A stretch of DNA of 64,000 bases from Hydractinia symbiolongicarpus (taxonomy: Eukaryota > Cnidaria > Hydrozoa > Anthoathecata > Hydractiniidae), in the NCBI RefSeq assembly GCF_029227915.1, contig NC_079880.1, positions 32,479,501 through 32,543,500 of the forward strand, given 5' to 3'. Under the pieces are notes generated by a model. The model was not told where the DNA came from and made no database searches. It worked only from the letters and a program-made list of their open reading frames with translations. Positions 47,640 through 60,413 of this stretch are shown here, piece after piece. The translations under genes and the position numbers were made by a program. Position 1 is the stretch's first letter, and every line of letters starts with the position of its first letter.

Positions 47640-48770
47640 ATTTGATACTATTTAAAAACAAGGTGCGAAAAATATTGCTGATTACATTAGTAGAATACGT
47701 AACAATGCTCCAACTGGTGAGAACATTACAAATGAATATGCAAATTTTATTACAAATAAATCCGTACCACACTCTATGTCGTTAAATGAAATACACACAG
47801 CCTCAGAAAATGATGACGAAATTCAAGAAATACGTAAAGCACTTACATCCGACAATTGGTCCTCGTTACAAAAATATGAAGTTTATAAAGAAGAATTTTG
47901 TGAAGTTAATGGTATTACATTACGTAGAAATCGTTTGTTTATTCCGAAATCATTAGTGCAGGAAATCATGGAAATAGCACATTATTCATGTCTTGGTATA
48001 GTAAAATTAAAAAGTTTGCTACGTTGCAAAGTTTATTGGTACAACAAGGACAGAGACATCGATAATCTCGTTTAATCATGTCCATCATGTCAAAAGATAG
48101 GCAGACACAACAAACCAACACCTGTACAAATGACCGAATTACCGACATCACCATGGTCACACATTGCAGCCGATTTTTATGGTAATTTACCGACAGGTGA
48201 GAAAATTCTAGTAAGTACAGATTTATTTTCGAAGTTCCCGATTGTTGAAGTTATCAAATCTACGACGTTCAATATTGTATCTACTCGCCTTGATAATCTC
48301 TTTTCAATTTTTGGTTATCCCGAAATGATAAAAACGGATAATGGACCCCCTTGAGACAGTCATGAAATTGATCTATTTTTAAATCACGTGGTATTGTACA
48401 TGACAGTTCAATTCCTTATTGGCCTAGAAGCAACGGGCAAGCTGAGCGTTTTATGCCAAACTTGAGTAAATTAATCCGTCACTCATTCGACGCTGGTACC
48501 GACTGGAAAGATACCTTACGATCAATGCTCCTGAATTACAGAAACTGCGTTCATCCAGCAACTAACGAAAAACCTTCAACATTATTTTTTTGTCGTGAAA
48601 TCAACACAGGAATACCGACAATGAACAACAAAACGTCACCACAGTACGACACCGTCAAACGGCACCACGATACTTACACTCACAAAGCAAAACAAACCGC
48701 TGACAAACATTGCCGTCCTGCAATCCCAATCAAAGTTAACAGCCAAGTCTTCATAAGAAGGGGATGTTGA
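47640..48770 (+). pseudogene. Gypsy integrase, broken
   Basis: Zn-binding block about 47980-48100 (HYSCLG, CPSCQKIGRH after a stop). Core with SPWSHIAADFYG (first Asp), GYPEMIKTDNGPP (second Asp) and a glutamate region that is frame-shifted around 48360-48450. The C-terminal part is 48453-48770. It ends at the join with the Harbinger remnant. Confidence 0.8.
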
Positions 48771-50025
48771 CATATCGTAAAGCACCCTCTTCGGAACTTT
48801 CTGAACGCCAAATACCTTTATGAAGAATGCCATGCGAATCTTCATAGTCAACATACCCGGCTGAGCAGTATTGGTTTCCATAAGTCGCTTGTTGATCATT
48901 GTATTTTTGGACCCAATTATGAAGTGCGATAGCTGCTAAAATGTAGGAAGTTGCTTTTTTAGGTACCGCGTGTATAGGGGCTCCTAAAAATCTCCATATG
49001 GCCGATAAGATACCGAAAGCATTTTCCACAACTCTACGAACTCGCGATAAGCGGTAGTTATAAATCCGCTTTCTTTCTGGCAACATTTTTCCAGGGTAAG
49101 GACACTGCATATTTTCTTTTAACGGAAAAGCTTCGTCACCAATAAAACAATATTTAGCATGCAAGTTAGTCTTCGGTAAATATCACCGTCCGGTATCGCC
49201 AATTTCTTTGACAGCAGCGCTTTTCCGAAATTGGAACAAGCAAAAACTCCTGCATCGTTTTGTCTACCATAATCTCCAACGTCGACATAGGTGAACATAT
49301 AACTTGCATCAGCAATCGCCATAAGGACTATACTAAATCAGCCTTTGTAGTTGTAGTAAGAACTTCCAGAATTTTTTGGACAAATTATCATGCAGTGTTT
49401 GCCATCTATCGCACCAATGCACAACGGATAGCCCCATAGTGTCCAGAAATCTTTTACGAGAGACTTCCAAGATGCTTCTGTCGCAGGCATTTTTACAGAC
49501 ACAACGGATAGTAATTCCCATATCTTTTGTGAAACTTCACTTAATATTGATGTTACTGTTCACCGCCCCATGCGAAAATTAAAGGAGAGAGAAGTTTGTG
49601 ATTTTCCTGTTGCCAGATAACGCAATGTTAACGCCAATTTTAATGACGGCTAGAGGGCTTTTTGTAAATTGGGGTCCTTTTTTTAATACTTGGACCTATC
49701 ATACGAAGTAATTCCTCAAACGTACTTGGGAGCATACGAAAAAATTTAAAAAACATACAATGATCGTGTAATTTCATTTCTTTAATTAACATTTGGTTAT
49801 GTCCTGCTTCTTTTCTACTTGCCCATAATCTTCTTACCAATAGTCGCTTCTTCTTCTTATTTTTTCTCAATAAATCAATTAAAACAAGATTTTTTCTCAT
49901 CAGTAAAAAAAAAACACAGCCGTCTTCTCTTCAGCGGCATGTTTAACTTCAATGTGAGCAAAAATATGGTACGGCGGAAGTAACGCGCCGCAACTTATTG
50001 CGTCTTCAGTGTGAATTTAAATTTA
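48766..50025 (-). pseudogene. PIF/Harbinger transposase (HARBI1-like), broken
   Basis: Minus-strand pieces 49640-49900 (N-terminal helix region, FRMLPSTFEELLRMIGP), about 49560-49640 (RYLATGKSQTSLSFNFRMG), 49333-49521, 49119-49322 and 48751-49164. DDE landmarks are [23 protein letters not shown] and [11 protein letters not shown], plus the terminal RVRRVVENAFGIL. A stop and three frame breaks inactivate it. A possible TIR region (about 49965-50020) is unconfirmed. Confidence 0.85.
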
Positions 50026-50618
50026 CGAAGGATTATTTTCAAACTACAAATTCATATTTTTTCTTTTATAACACATTTGTCACGATTTTATACCTATAAT
50101 ACATTATCTTTCACCAAAAGTATTCAGCCTCAACAATTCCTCTTTAAATTAAAATTCATGAATAATTAATTAGTTCTGCTAAATATAGCTTTCGTCTACG
50201 TGCTTGCCAAATTGTACAGAAGGAAATGACGTAATTATTAATTAAGTTATTAACATTAAAGATGGCGCATTATAAGACGATCTTCATTATGCTACACTGC
50301 ACGAGCTTTAACTTTCGATAGCATATAAACTTTAAAATAAAGTATTGTTCATTGGATAATTTCTTGCACTGTTAGGATTCTTTTTGGCTTAAAACTTATT
50401 TTAGACTCGTTCTCAGAAAAAATCTGTCAAAACGAGGATTTAGGCTTTAGTCTGGATAAGTTTCTGTCTGTCTGGGATAGTTGTACAATTACGTCGAAGT
50501 GAGTTGTTTATGTTTATCTTTTGTTGTCTCTATATTAGTTTTATGTGTTTTTGTTACTATGACCACCATATCGTAGTAGCTTTATTAATGTAGCTAGCTA
50601 GGGAGCTAAATGCTATTT
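50026..50618. other. Intergenic sequence, nothing recognised
   Basis: AT-rich, with no gene or repeat that I can assign. Confidence 0.4.
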
Positions 50619-51910
50619 GAATTTCCGCGCCCGAAGGCGTAGGAAATTCTTTAAAACCGTCGTTTTTTTCTTTCGGAGCATTTTTGAGAAAAAATCGACC
50701 CTGGGATTTCACGTTGGTCCGTCACAGATGTAAACTTCGTACCCAAGCTCCTTAACTACTGGGAAGTCTAGTATTGACGCTTCGGGCCAAAATTGGTATT
50801 TGTTTTCGACAAAATTTGGCACAGTTAACAAAAAAAGTATGCTGAACATAATGGTGGCATAATAATTTTGAGTTTTGTCACCTAAATGTCATTTTAGGCC
50901 AAAATTGGTCCAAAAATTAGAACTACTTTATTTTCAACAAAATTTGGAACAGTTAACAAATAAAGTATGCTGAACATGATGGTGACATCAAAATTTTGAT
51001 TTCTTGTTACCTAAATGTCATTTTAGGCTAAAATTGGTCCAAAAATTAAAACTACTTTATTTTTGACAAATTTTGGCACAACAAAAAAAGTATGGTGAAC
51101 ATGATGGTGACATCAAAATTTCGGTTTTTTGCCACCTTAAATGTCATTTTAGGCCAAAATTGGTCCAAAAATTAAAAATACTTCATTTTCAACAAAAATT
51201 TGCAAAGTTAACAAAAAAAGTATGCTGACATAATGGTGACATCAAAATTTTGATTTTTGTCACCTAAATGCCATTTTAGGCCAAAATTGGTCCAAAAATT
51301 AAAACTACTTTATTTCCAACAAAAATTGGCAAAGTTAACAAAAAAAGTATGCTGAACATAATGGTGACATCAAAATTTTGATTTTTATCACCTAAATGCC
51401 ATTTTAGACCAAAATTGGTCCAAAAATTAAAACCACTTCATTTTCGGCTAAATCTGGCACGGTTAACAAATAAAGTATGCTGAAAATGATGATGGTACAA
51501 AAGTTTGATTTTTTGTCACCTAAATGTCATTTCAGGCCAAAATTTATCCAAAAATTAAAACTGCTTTATTTTCGACAAAAATTGACACAGTTAATAAAAA
51601 AAGTATGCTGAAAATGATAGTTACATCAAAATTTTGATTTTTTGTCAACTAATGCCGTTTAAGACCATAAACGTCTCAATCGCAAGACTTTCAACCATGA
51701 ATGATAGGCTGTATTTTTTGTTAGCAATTTCTTTTAAAATGTGAGTTTATTATGACACGTTTCGTTTTGTTTGCGTTTGTTGTAAGATATAATGTCACTG
51801 ATGGGCTTTATCTTCAGAGGTTCATGCACCAAGCCCCTTCGAATGTTTGGCACAATAACACAACGAATTAGCAGGTTTTCATCAAATATTTTGGTAGCGC
51901 GCGGAAATTC
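50619..51910. mobile_element. TIR element with 128-bp minisatellite, copy 2 (inverted)
   Basis: Same element as 45366-46273 in opposite orientation, bounded by GAATTTCCGCGCCCGAAGG and the inverse GCGCGCGGAAATTC. Seven units with starts (GTATG) at 50838, 50965, 51090, 51220, 51348, 51475 and 51603 give a period of 125-130 bp. The 22 bp to its right match gypsy gag sequence next to copy 1. Confidence 0.75.
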
Positions 51911-51932
51911 TTAGAGCCCCCAGGGCTTCTTG

Positions 51933-53632
51933 TTTTTTTAAATTCATGCATTTTATCAGGTAAGAAGTAATTTATATATAAGTGGGAAAAGTGTGCTGGC
52001 TGTCTAGATAGCTAGCTATCTCAGCTTTTGGTGCTGATTTGGATCTCTTTGATTGGTGCTGACTTTTTACTAGTTATCAAGCTAGCTACACAAAATAGTG
52101 CTCTGATTAGAGTGCCTTTTTTCTTAACTCGTCAGCAACAAAAACCTTTGTTTTGCTTTACGTAGTTTTTCCATGAGGGGCTGGACACCCAACTCCTGTT
52201 CTTTTAGGAAAAAGGGGGCTAAAAAAACTTTCAAAACGACACTTTGTGATGCTACTTTTATCAGATAAGAAGATATTCGTCACAGGATTTTTTTATATTT
52301 TCTGCAGAAATGTTGTCAAAGCATGGCAAAAGTTTATTGTTGCTTGCACCAAACAGTCAGGGTGAACTGATAAATTAGCATGTAACAGAACATATAATTA
52401 ACCGATGCAGGATAATTAAAAATCTTGCAAAAAATCTGACAATTTTATTAATTCTTTGTTTGCCTTTTTTTGTTTCAATTTGAAATTTCAACTTTTTCAA
52501 CAAAACAATGACAGATTCTTTTCTTCAAAATGAAAAACTGCAACTAATCAGACTCTTTAAAAAGAAATTCAAATTAGAGAATTTGGATAATAAGCGATAA
52601 AATTTGTTGAATTCAATTTCATCGATTTCGACAAAATACATCCTGTATATATCGTCCACAGATTTTACAGTCATGTATCGCCTGCTTAGTATGTTACTTG
52701 TTTAATAAAGATATCAAACGCCAGCTTGATTAAATTTATATACATGTATTTATAAAAATAATATAACTTGTGCATCACATGGTATTGATTGGTATCTTTT
52801 TAATTCCCTCTTTAAATCAAAGAGGCAAAGAGAGGTTAAAGAGATAATTAAACAACCTGGTGCTAATCCAGTTTATGGTAAAATTGTGTTCTTGTTACTT
52901 ATTTTAAAACGTATTTTTTTTTTTAGATCAGCTGTTATCCAACTATGCGCCATCAGCATTTTCAAGAAATCGTTAACAAGAGAGTAAATTTTAAAGGCCT
53001 AAAAACTGAAATATTCAAATGGTAAAATGTGTTTATTGCTGAATTGAATAATAATTCATTAAAATCAAACTTGTTTAAAAGGTATTATATTCGAATCATG
53101 TTCATACATAACAAGATTTGTATCCTGGAATTTCCAGAATTTGCTAGATCAGTATTGAGAATATACAGTTAAAGTTTTTACTATTATTTTAGAATACTAT
53201 ATATATGTAAAAATTATTATTTTTAATTTTTTATATATTAAGTTGTATTTTAACATTGCAAGTTAGTTACAATAATAATTGAGAATTAGATACTCAATGA
53301 TTTGTTTACCCCATTATTCTCCCTTTTCAAGGTCGACTTCAAATTTTAGAATCTTCCGGGCTAATGACGAAATCTTCAAGCCGCAGGGCTTTTTGTTTTC
53401 TATTTGAAGTGTTTATACGGGGCTGCGATATTTATGGGAATGTTTCGTTTCTGTTATCAATGTCTAAAACGTCTGTATACGAGGTTGTTTTTTGTTCCCG
53501 TTTAAACCTATTTCAGGGTTCGCAAAGCCCGTTTAGGCGAAAGTTTCTGGGGCGCCAGGCCCTGCTTGGGGGGCTTACAGCACCCCCCAAGACCCCCAGC
53601 TGTATATTCAAATTTTCTTAGTAGGTCATGAT
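51933..53632. other. Intergenic sequence, nothing firmly recognised
   Basis: AT-rich. A GC-richer patch at 53340-53610 (GGGGGGCTTACAGCACCCCCC) looks like part of an unidentified repeat; the 85-codon frame there has no family resemblance. Confidence 0.4.
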
Positions 53633-54310
53633 GCTGCGCATTTATAAATAATTTTCTCAATTATGAGTTTGGGTCTAGGCAAACTGTTCCTTTAATATTT
53701 TGGATTGAAATATTGCGGTAGACATACAATAATACACCAAAACTATTTAAGTTTTTATTTTCTATTTAATGAGTTCATAGCTGTTGACTTCTTATATTTT
53801 GTGTAAACTTGGGAATAGAAGGGTTGCTGTGTACAATACACTAAACAGCTGATTTTGGTAGGACGTGTTACAAACCGTACGTGTGAAAATTTGGTAGTAA
53901 CCTATTTTGTATGACTTGGCGAAATATGTTGGATTTTTTTTATGTCTGATATACTATTTTCCCTGATGTACTTCTGGCATAGCAAAGCAAGTAAATAGTT
54001 TTAGCATATTTAGCTTTTACATAACGATTGGTAGAAACCTTCGATTTTGTTGGACATTTTGCATTTTTATTTTATTTTTTTATTCACATTTTCTTGCACC
54101 TGCTTATATTTATAGATGTTTTGTTTCACCGGGTATAAATATAGAATAATACAGATTGTGAGTTTTAAAAATTCAAATTACTTTGTTGTATGTTTTTGTG
54201 TCGTCTGTCTGTTCGTCCGCGAAAGACGCGTCCTGTTACGGAAACACGAATTTTTTTAAAATACGCACGAAATACCAAATGCGATATATTTTTAGCGACT
54301 TTGGTTTGAC
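53633..54310 (+). mobile_element. F-family and 179-bp-type Helitron-like fragments
   Basis: 53633-54165 matches the 3' third of the F element (e.g. GGATTGAAATATTGCGGTAG). It passes into a fragment of the 179-bp unit (54190-54310, GTCCGCGAAAGACGCGTCC). Both lack terminal hairpins. Confidence 0.5.
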
Positions 54311-54440
54311 CGCTCGCACGTACTATGTCAATCACGATGCCTGATTCTTTAAAAAACAATCCAAGATTTTTGCTTAATCTTATGCTTATCTCTCCAACAG
54401 ACAACTCACGACAGAAGAAACAAACCTTCTATCAAAAGGA

Positions 54441-55859
54441 ATGGATTTCTGCATGACACCAGCTTCAATTCCAAAGAAAGAAATAGTTGCGAAAGTGGAA
54501 GAGGCAATTAAAGATCTACCAAAAGAAGAGGCAGACACAGTAAGAGCTAAAGTAAGCCTAACGCTACAGAAAAGCAAAACACCAAAAGACAATTTGCAAA
54601 AATCTGAAAGACTGTCACTGAAGAATCTAAAGAAGGACAAAGATATCATAATCCTACCGGCAGACAAGGGGAGAACAACGGTTATCATGAATACACTAGA
54701 CTACATCAACAAGTGCAACAAACACATCAACAAAGGCCCTTACAAACTTCTCAAGAAAGATCCCACAGAAGTCATCAAACGAGAAGCGAATACATCAAAG
54801 AGAAAAGAATACATCGACGATAAGCAGTATTACCGACTGAAACCTTGTGACGGACCACCACCGCGATTTTACGGACTACCAAAAATTCATAAACAGGGAA
54901 ATCCAATTCGACCAATAGTCTCCTGCACTGGAACACCGTTATACAACCTATCAAAATTTGTTGCTTCTATCCTCAGCAAATTCACAGCAAGTGACCACAG
55001 CAAAAACTCAAAAGAATTTTCGGAATACACCAGAGAAATAAAGATAGCGGACGACGAATGCATGGTATCATTTGATGTCACACCACTCTACACAAATGTT
55101 CCCATAAAAGACACCTTAAACATCATTAAAGACCTTATCGAAAACGACGCTGCATTCGGTGAAAAGATTCCAGTACCGGATTTTCTGTGTTTGGTCGAAC
55201 TTGTTCTAACCAAAACATGGTATCTGTTTAATAAGAACTTCTACACTCAAACAGACGGAGTTGCCATGGGAGGCCCTGCATCATCAGTAGTCGCAGAAAT
55301 ATACATGCAAGCACACGAGACAACAGCATTAGTCACATCAGACAGACGTCCAAAGGTTTGGAAAAGATTTGTTGACGACGTATTCGCCATAATCAAAAGA
55401 TCTCATCTAGAAGAGTTCCATGAACACATCAACGGCCTACATCGACAAATCAAATTCACTGTTGAGCTTGAACACGATGGAAGTATCGCTTTCCTGGACA
55501 CTTTGGTCAAACGCAAGAATGGTTCCATTTCAGTTTCAGTGTATCGTAAACCAACGCACACTGACCAGTACCTTAACTTCCAATCAAACCATCAGAAATC
55601 TTGCAAAGAAAGTGTCCTATCTTCATTACTGAATCGTGCCAACAGCGTTGTCAGTGACAAACAGGAGAGGAAAATAGAAATTCGACGTGTAAGAAATGCA
55701 TTAATCGCAAATGGATACAGTCATAAAGTCATCACGCAAGTAGAAAATAAAATGAAGAGAAGATGCAACGGAGACAACAAGGAAACATCAGAGAAATTTA
55801 TCGCATCAGCATTCCTACCCTTCGTACAGGTACCAGCGAGATCCTTCGTCGAGTTTTAA
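54441..55859 (+). pseudogene. Penelope-like reverse transcriptase
   Basis: The 472-codon frame contains the PLE RT motifs in order: LPADKGRTTVIM, PPRFYGLPKIHK and RPIVSCTGTP, MVSFDVTPLYTNVP, QTDGVAMGGPASSVVAEIYM, KRFVDDVFAI (YxDD-type catalytic Asps), then FLDTLVKRKNG and SVYRKPTHTDQYLNF. PLE RT is telomerase-like. The frame ends early: a single-base shift near 55828 moves the linker and nuclease to another frame. The natural N-terminus lies upstream and is missing here. Confidence 0.9.
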
Positions 55860-56266
55860 GGCAACACAAGATCAAATGCATTCTTACCTCTAAAGACACC
55901 CTAAGAAGCACTTTGTCTAAACCAAAAGACAAAATAAACCTGGAAGAACAAAGCAATGTTGTTTACGAAATCCCGTGTAAAGATTGTGATGCAGTGTATA
56001 TAGGCGAAACAAAAAGAAAGTTTAAGCAACGAGTACAAGAACATATGCGCGCAGTGAGAAACGGAAATGTGAAGAAAAACGAAATTGCGGACCACAGCTG
56101 GAGCAGAAGTCATCAGTTTAATTGGGATGAGAAGAAAATCATTGACAGAGAATCCAGAACAACGGCCAGGAAGATTAAAGAAACCATCAACAGTGTAGAA
56201 CGTAACAAACACATAAACAGCATCTCGTATCAACTTCCTGAGATTTGGTTACCAGCCCTACAGTAA
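55763..56266 (+). pseudogene. Penelope-like GIY-YIG endonuclease domain
   Basis: In the shifted frame, after the linker GTSEILRRVLRQHKIK, comes VVYEIPCKDCDAVYIGETKR (the GIY-YIG core with the PLE-type CxxC), then FKQRVQEHMRAVRNG and a conserved ADHSWSRSHQFNW block. A stop at 56264-56266 ends the protein. The domain itself looks intact; only its link to RT is broken. Confidence 0.9.
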
Positions 56267-56404
56267 AAGTAGTTACCTACATCCAGGTCCGAAAATGTTA
56301 ATTACCGTAATTAACTGTAATTATCAGCTCGTTTCTGTTGGTTAATTTTTATGAATTTCGATCCTCTGCAATTATATAAGTACATGCGCAACATCATTTT
56401 ACTT

Positions 56405-56442
56405 TGCCCGATGATGGGAGAAGGATCTTCCGAAACGTCGCC
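56405..56442 (+). ncRNA. Hammerhead-ribozyme-like motif, PLE copy 2
   Basis: Order: CCGATGA, stem II GGGAGA-AGGA-TCTTCC (six pairs, one wobble), GAAAC, GTC. Flanks TTTAC..GC and GCC..TAAA can form a partial helix I. Position U4 is C, which would be expected to weaken cleavage. PLEs are known to carry hammerheads here. Confidence 0.5.
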
Positions 56443-56527
56443 TACTAAACTATCATGTTCAAGAAATGATAAACTTTCCACAGTAATATGAATACTGAAC
56501 AGACAAACCGAAATAATATCTTCAATA

Positions 56528-57539
56528 ATACCACCCCAGGGTTTGTTGCCTATGTCCAAGCCGCTAGCGCTTACTTGACGGCTAAACAAGACCCTTGTAC
56601 AGGCTGCTTTTCATTACCAGTATATTGGTTACTGTAAATAATTAATAAGTTTGTCTCGCTGTTACAATTTACGCAGCTAGTAAAAGCAACTTGATCGAGT
56701 CCTCCTTCTTCACATGCACATGGCGAAGACGATGTCTTATATTATTTAACGCTTGACTTTAAAAAGTTTTATTTCAAATGCAATTTATTATTTGTTCACC
56801 CCGAAACTATATTTTATAGTGATGAAATCTTTTAAGAAGCATTATTTATCAACAAAATGTGGTAACGTGTGATTAGATGAAGCTGATTTTGTATGGATAC
56901 ACTGATACAAGAAGATAACCTTAGCTCAATTTAGCTAGCCAGCTTTTATATTTTACAAGTGTAGTACCTCTTTGGAAAGAAATGTAAGTCTTAGATTTTC
57001 GCATCCAGTTAGTTATATATTAAATAAGGGAATAAAACTAAAGCTAGTTAGCTAGCTAGCTAGCTAGCTAAGTATAAAATGTGTCAGGGGCTGGTGTAAA
57101 ATAGCCTTAAAGAGGCTTAATTGCTTGCCAGGGTCTTCAAAAACAACTGACGGTTTGGAGGGCTTTTGAGTCTCCCATCGGGCCCACCGCCCTTTCACGC
57201 CCTCTGATGGTCAAAACAGCTTAAAATCAACCTCTGAACGACGAGTCTAAATTTTTAAAGTTTTGAACAAGAATTACAAACATCAAATTAAGTATTACAT
57301 TTACGTCATTGAAATCATGAAAGGTAAGAGGATTCCTAACTAGGAGAAATGTTCAAAAAGATTGACAGAAAAATGTGAGCCAAACAGTAACTATTTGTAT
57401 GAAAGATGTAGGTAAAAAATGGCTTATTTTAGTGTTACTTAGTTATTGAATAACCGCCTAGATATAAAATATATAACACATTAAATAACAGGAAAGAGTA
57501 ATCTCTCTCTTTTTTAGCTGGTTGTTTTTAGCACATAGC
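56528..57539. other. Intergenic sequence with GCTA repeat
   Basis: No gene seen. (GCTA)n at about 57044-57072. A GC-richer patch at 57080-57230 is unidentified. Confidence 0.45.
57044..57072. repeat. (GCTA)n microsatellite
   Basis: Seven near-perfect GCTA units. The same tetramer is enriched in short runs elsewhere (8590-8720, 43310-43345, 43850-43875). Confidence 0.9.
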
Positions 57540-57759
57540 ACCTTTTCCTTAAATGTACATGTCCATAAACATTATTTTTATCAGCATTTCAAGCCCTTCA
57601 GAGTTTCAGCATCTATATGCTGCGCGAGTTAACAAAATTCTAAAAAATATATTTATATACATCAACTTGATAGTTCTGACGTCATCAAAATTTAAATGAC
57701 GGCTTTTTGTAATTTTTCCTCTCTGCCTGAGTGAATTTTTTCACGGGCGTTATGGACTA
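57540..57759 (+). mobile_element. A-type Helitron-like 3' fragment
   Basis: Matches the last 200 bp of the A family: TGACGTCATCAAAATT, hairpin GTGAATTTTTTCACGG and GACTA. Confidence 0.5.
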
Positions 57760-60413
57760 TTTTTTGATATTGGGAAGGCCAGAAAGAAGAATCTGTCCAA
57801 ATATCCTAACGAATTAAAGAAGCCCAGGAAAAGCGGGGGCGAAGCTATTTTATAAGTTCTGTTGCAGTGTAAAAAACCTAAACCCTTAAGGACAAATTTT
57901 AGAAAGTATGCAAAAGTTAACGTAAACACGGAATCAAATGCAAGTTTTACTCTTAAAATCACATGTTTTGTAATCGTCTCAAAGCCTCTTTTCACTTCTC
58001 AATATTGAAAAGTGAAAAAAGAGCCCAGGGGACGAGGTTAACTTGTTTCGCATTTTTGTTGTCTACGCACTGTTGTTTACTTCATAAATTTACAGGATAA
58101 CTTTTTGCGACTCTCGCGGGTACTAACTTTTGCGGTCATATTATCTTTGGTCCTTTTGCACATCTCGCAGATTGTACGAATGTCGGAGAGAAATTTGTTG
58201 ACATTAATGAGAAAACAGAGATAGAAAGATAAGGTTATATTAACATTAAAATACTACAAAAGTTCATACGTTTTTGGTAACAAATATGCATAGTATTGTA
58301 TTTTTATTCAAAATAGCGACGTAGTGTATTTATGAACATCCTATTTAGCTAGCTATTCGACATACGACGCTTAATTTACATCATAAACTTCAAATTCAAG
58401 CAATTCTTATTGAAAGGATGAAACGCTTAGACTCTAGCTTTGAAATTTACATAACCTTTGAATTTAATTTTCAGAAGCTAGCAAGAAAACTTTTATTAAT
58501 TATTGTTAACCGTCTGGATTTTGCAAGCGTGAAAATATGGGTTTTTGGGCAATCTGATTGGACTAGCGTTCTTGTCGACGCACCGATATGGAGCGGTATT
58601 GCCCGTTGCACATTTTAACTTTACATATTCTTCTGTAAGTGTCGAACATCGTGAGTTTCGAATTCTGAATGCCTTAACGAAATAAATTTAGGCAGATTTA
58701 AATTCTCGCGGTTTTCGCGGATTTTGGCCATTTCCGCGAAAGTATGTCTCCTCGAAATGTTTGTAATTCGTCAAACCGCGAAATTATGTCTCCGCGAAAT
58801 GTTTATTTTTTTCTGTAAAATTCAAATGTTTTAGGGGTTAAGAATTGGGTACAAATTTTTTCCTTTTATTCTTCGCTAAAAAAAGTATCCATATACATAA
58901 AAAAAATTTAGTTTTAAGCATCTCACGGATGTCTCTGCGTTTGACCTCGCCTTTTGTGTTCCTTTTTTTTCTTTTTTGGAAGAACCGGATCATCCCTTAT
59001 GACTGCATGATTTGTGTTCAAAAGACAACAACTGACAATGATCTTGTCTTTTGGCTCAGTATACAGTGTTTTAACAAGTTCTTCATATTTTGAAGCAATA
59101 AATGTCCACGTATTGTGGCTGCGAGGGTTTTCCTGTAGTGATCAGACGTGATTGTAGCTAGCTGTAACAGTTGCCCCTCGAAGTAAAAGATATTTCTTTG
59201 GTCCATACATTTCTCTAGGAAGATGGCCAACAGTCAGATCTCCTTTTACACATTTTATAGCAAAAACGTCATAAGCGTTCCCATTCTCGTGAAAACATTT
59301 CAACTATTGTAACGATTATTATGGAAGATTGCAACCTCGTCCCCAGGGCATCTTGTATCTTTTCTGACCCTGGGGCGACGACACAAATATAGCCCTGGAG
59401 GAGGCCTCGTCACGTGACCCTCCAATACACAGTTTTTCTGTGTGTAATATTTAATGAGATTTGTCTCAATATATGTATATGTTATTTAGGCTGCTTGAAG
59501 AAATTCAAGCAATTTAGTTATGTGTATTTTACTGAATTGGTTGGCTAGCAAGCACTGGGTTGCAAAACTTGTAGCTAGGGGAAACTTGGAAATTGGTCAA
59601 TGATTTACCCACCTGACCATAACACTTCGTTGGTTCTCTAAGGTGCAAATACGGCTACATAATTTTCAAATGCTTGTGTCATTCTAGGGCCTGAATGAAA
59701 GTAGCTAGGCAGAAATTTAACTTCATATTAACATTTACATTTTTTATTCATTTTGGCTGAACTTTAGAATTCTCATTTACTGTAAGTTCATATCTGTGTC
59801 TGCATTACTGCTTTTATGATGATCAAGATTTTGCTGTACAAATCCCAAAGTTGTTTTTTTATTATTTTTTTGCACAAAGTTTATTTAAACAATAGTTAAC
59901 TGAAACTGAATTCGTATATGGTGGACTCACTGCTTGCAGTTATATTGTGTGAAAAAGGCTTCAAAAAAGTATTTACTTTAGAAGTCATTTTTGCTTTTAC
60001 ATTTTGTGGCCTTACATTTCCAAAAAGGCACCCATTACTTATAAATTGTGCTTTTTCTTTTCCTAATGACATGTTTGTAAAACGCCTTACAGCCTTTTTA
60101 TTTTTTACTCAACAAGCTCACATTTTATTGCACACACAGATATACTAAAACAAGGTTTTTTTTGTTTATGACATATATAAATAATCCAAAAAGTTTATCA
60201 AAAATTGAAATCGACAAGTCCACATGTGATCTGTTATGCCGATTCAATGTATCACTGCCTTAATAGTTTAGAAAAAATTGGTATACGACTTTACCAACAG
60301 CAAAGCATTGTTACCGTAAAAAAATAAAATGTTTGGGGGATAATTATATATTTGAGGAAATTATTTCGGGGATTTTGGACCAAAATTAGTCCCATAAAGC
60401 TTTTTAGAGCTCA
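57760..60413. other. Intergenic sequence, no gene supported
   Basis: Holds a cluster of CCGCGAAA/TTTCGCGG strings (58685-58800), two CCCAGGG/CGAGG motif sites (58031-58046, 59334-59350) and several 60-80 codon frames without recognisable motifs. Confidence 0.4.

Larger units (their letters stand above)
44765..48766 (+). mobile_element. Ty3/gypsy element, copy 1, truncated
   Basis: Order gag - nucleocapsid - partial RT - RNase H - integrase, interrupted by a TIR element at 45366-46273. It is cut off in the integrase C-terminal region where Harbinger sequence begins. The two gypsy copies in this window are of different lineages. Confidence 0.85.
54391..56527 (+). mobile_element. Penelope-like element with RT and GIY-YIG
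   Basis: The 5' side is truncated at the LTTEETNLL block (compare 13375). An RT frame and a GIY-YIG frame are followed by a 3' region with AATTACCGTAATTAACTG and a hammerhead-like motif. It shares its last about 235 bp with the deletion copy at 13032-13704. Confidence 0.85.

Noticed and set aside
58418-60148. Several 66-82 codon frames
   Set aside because: No motifs and AT-rich composition like the surrounding intergenic DNA.
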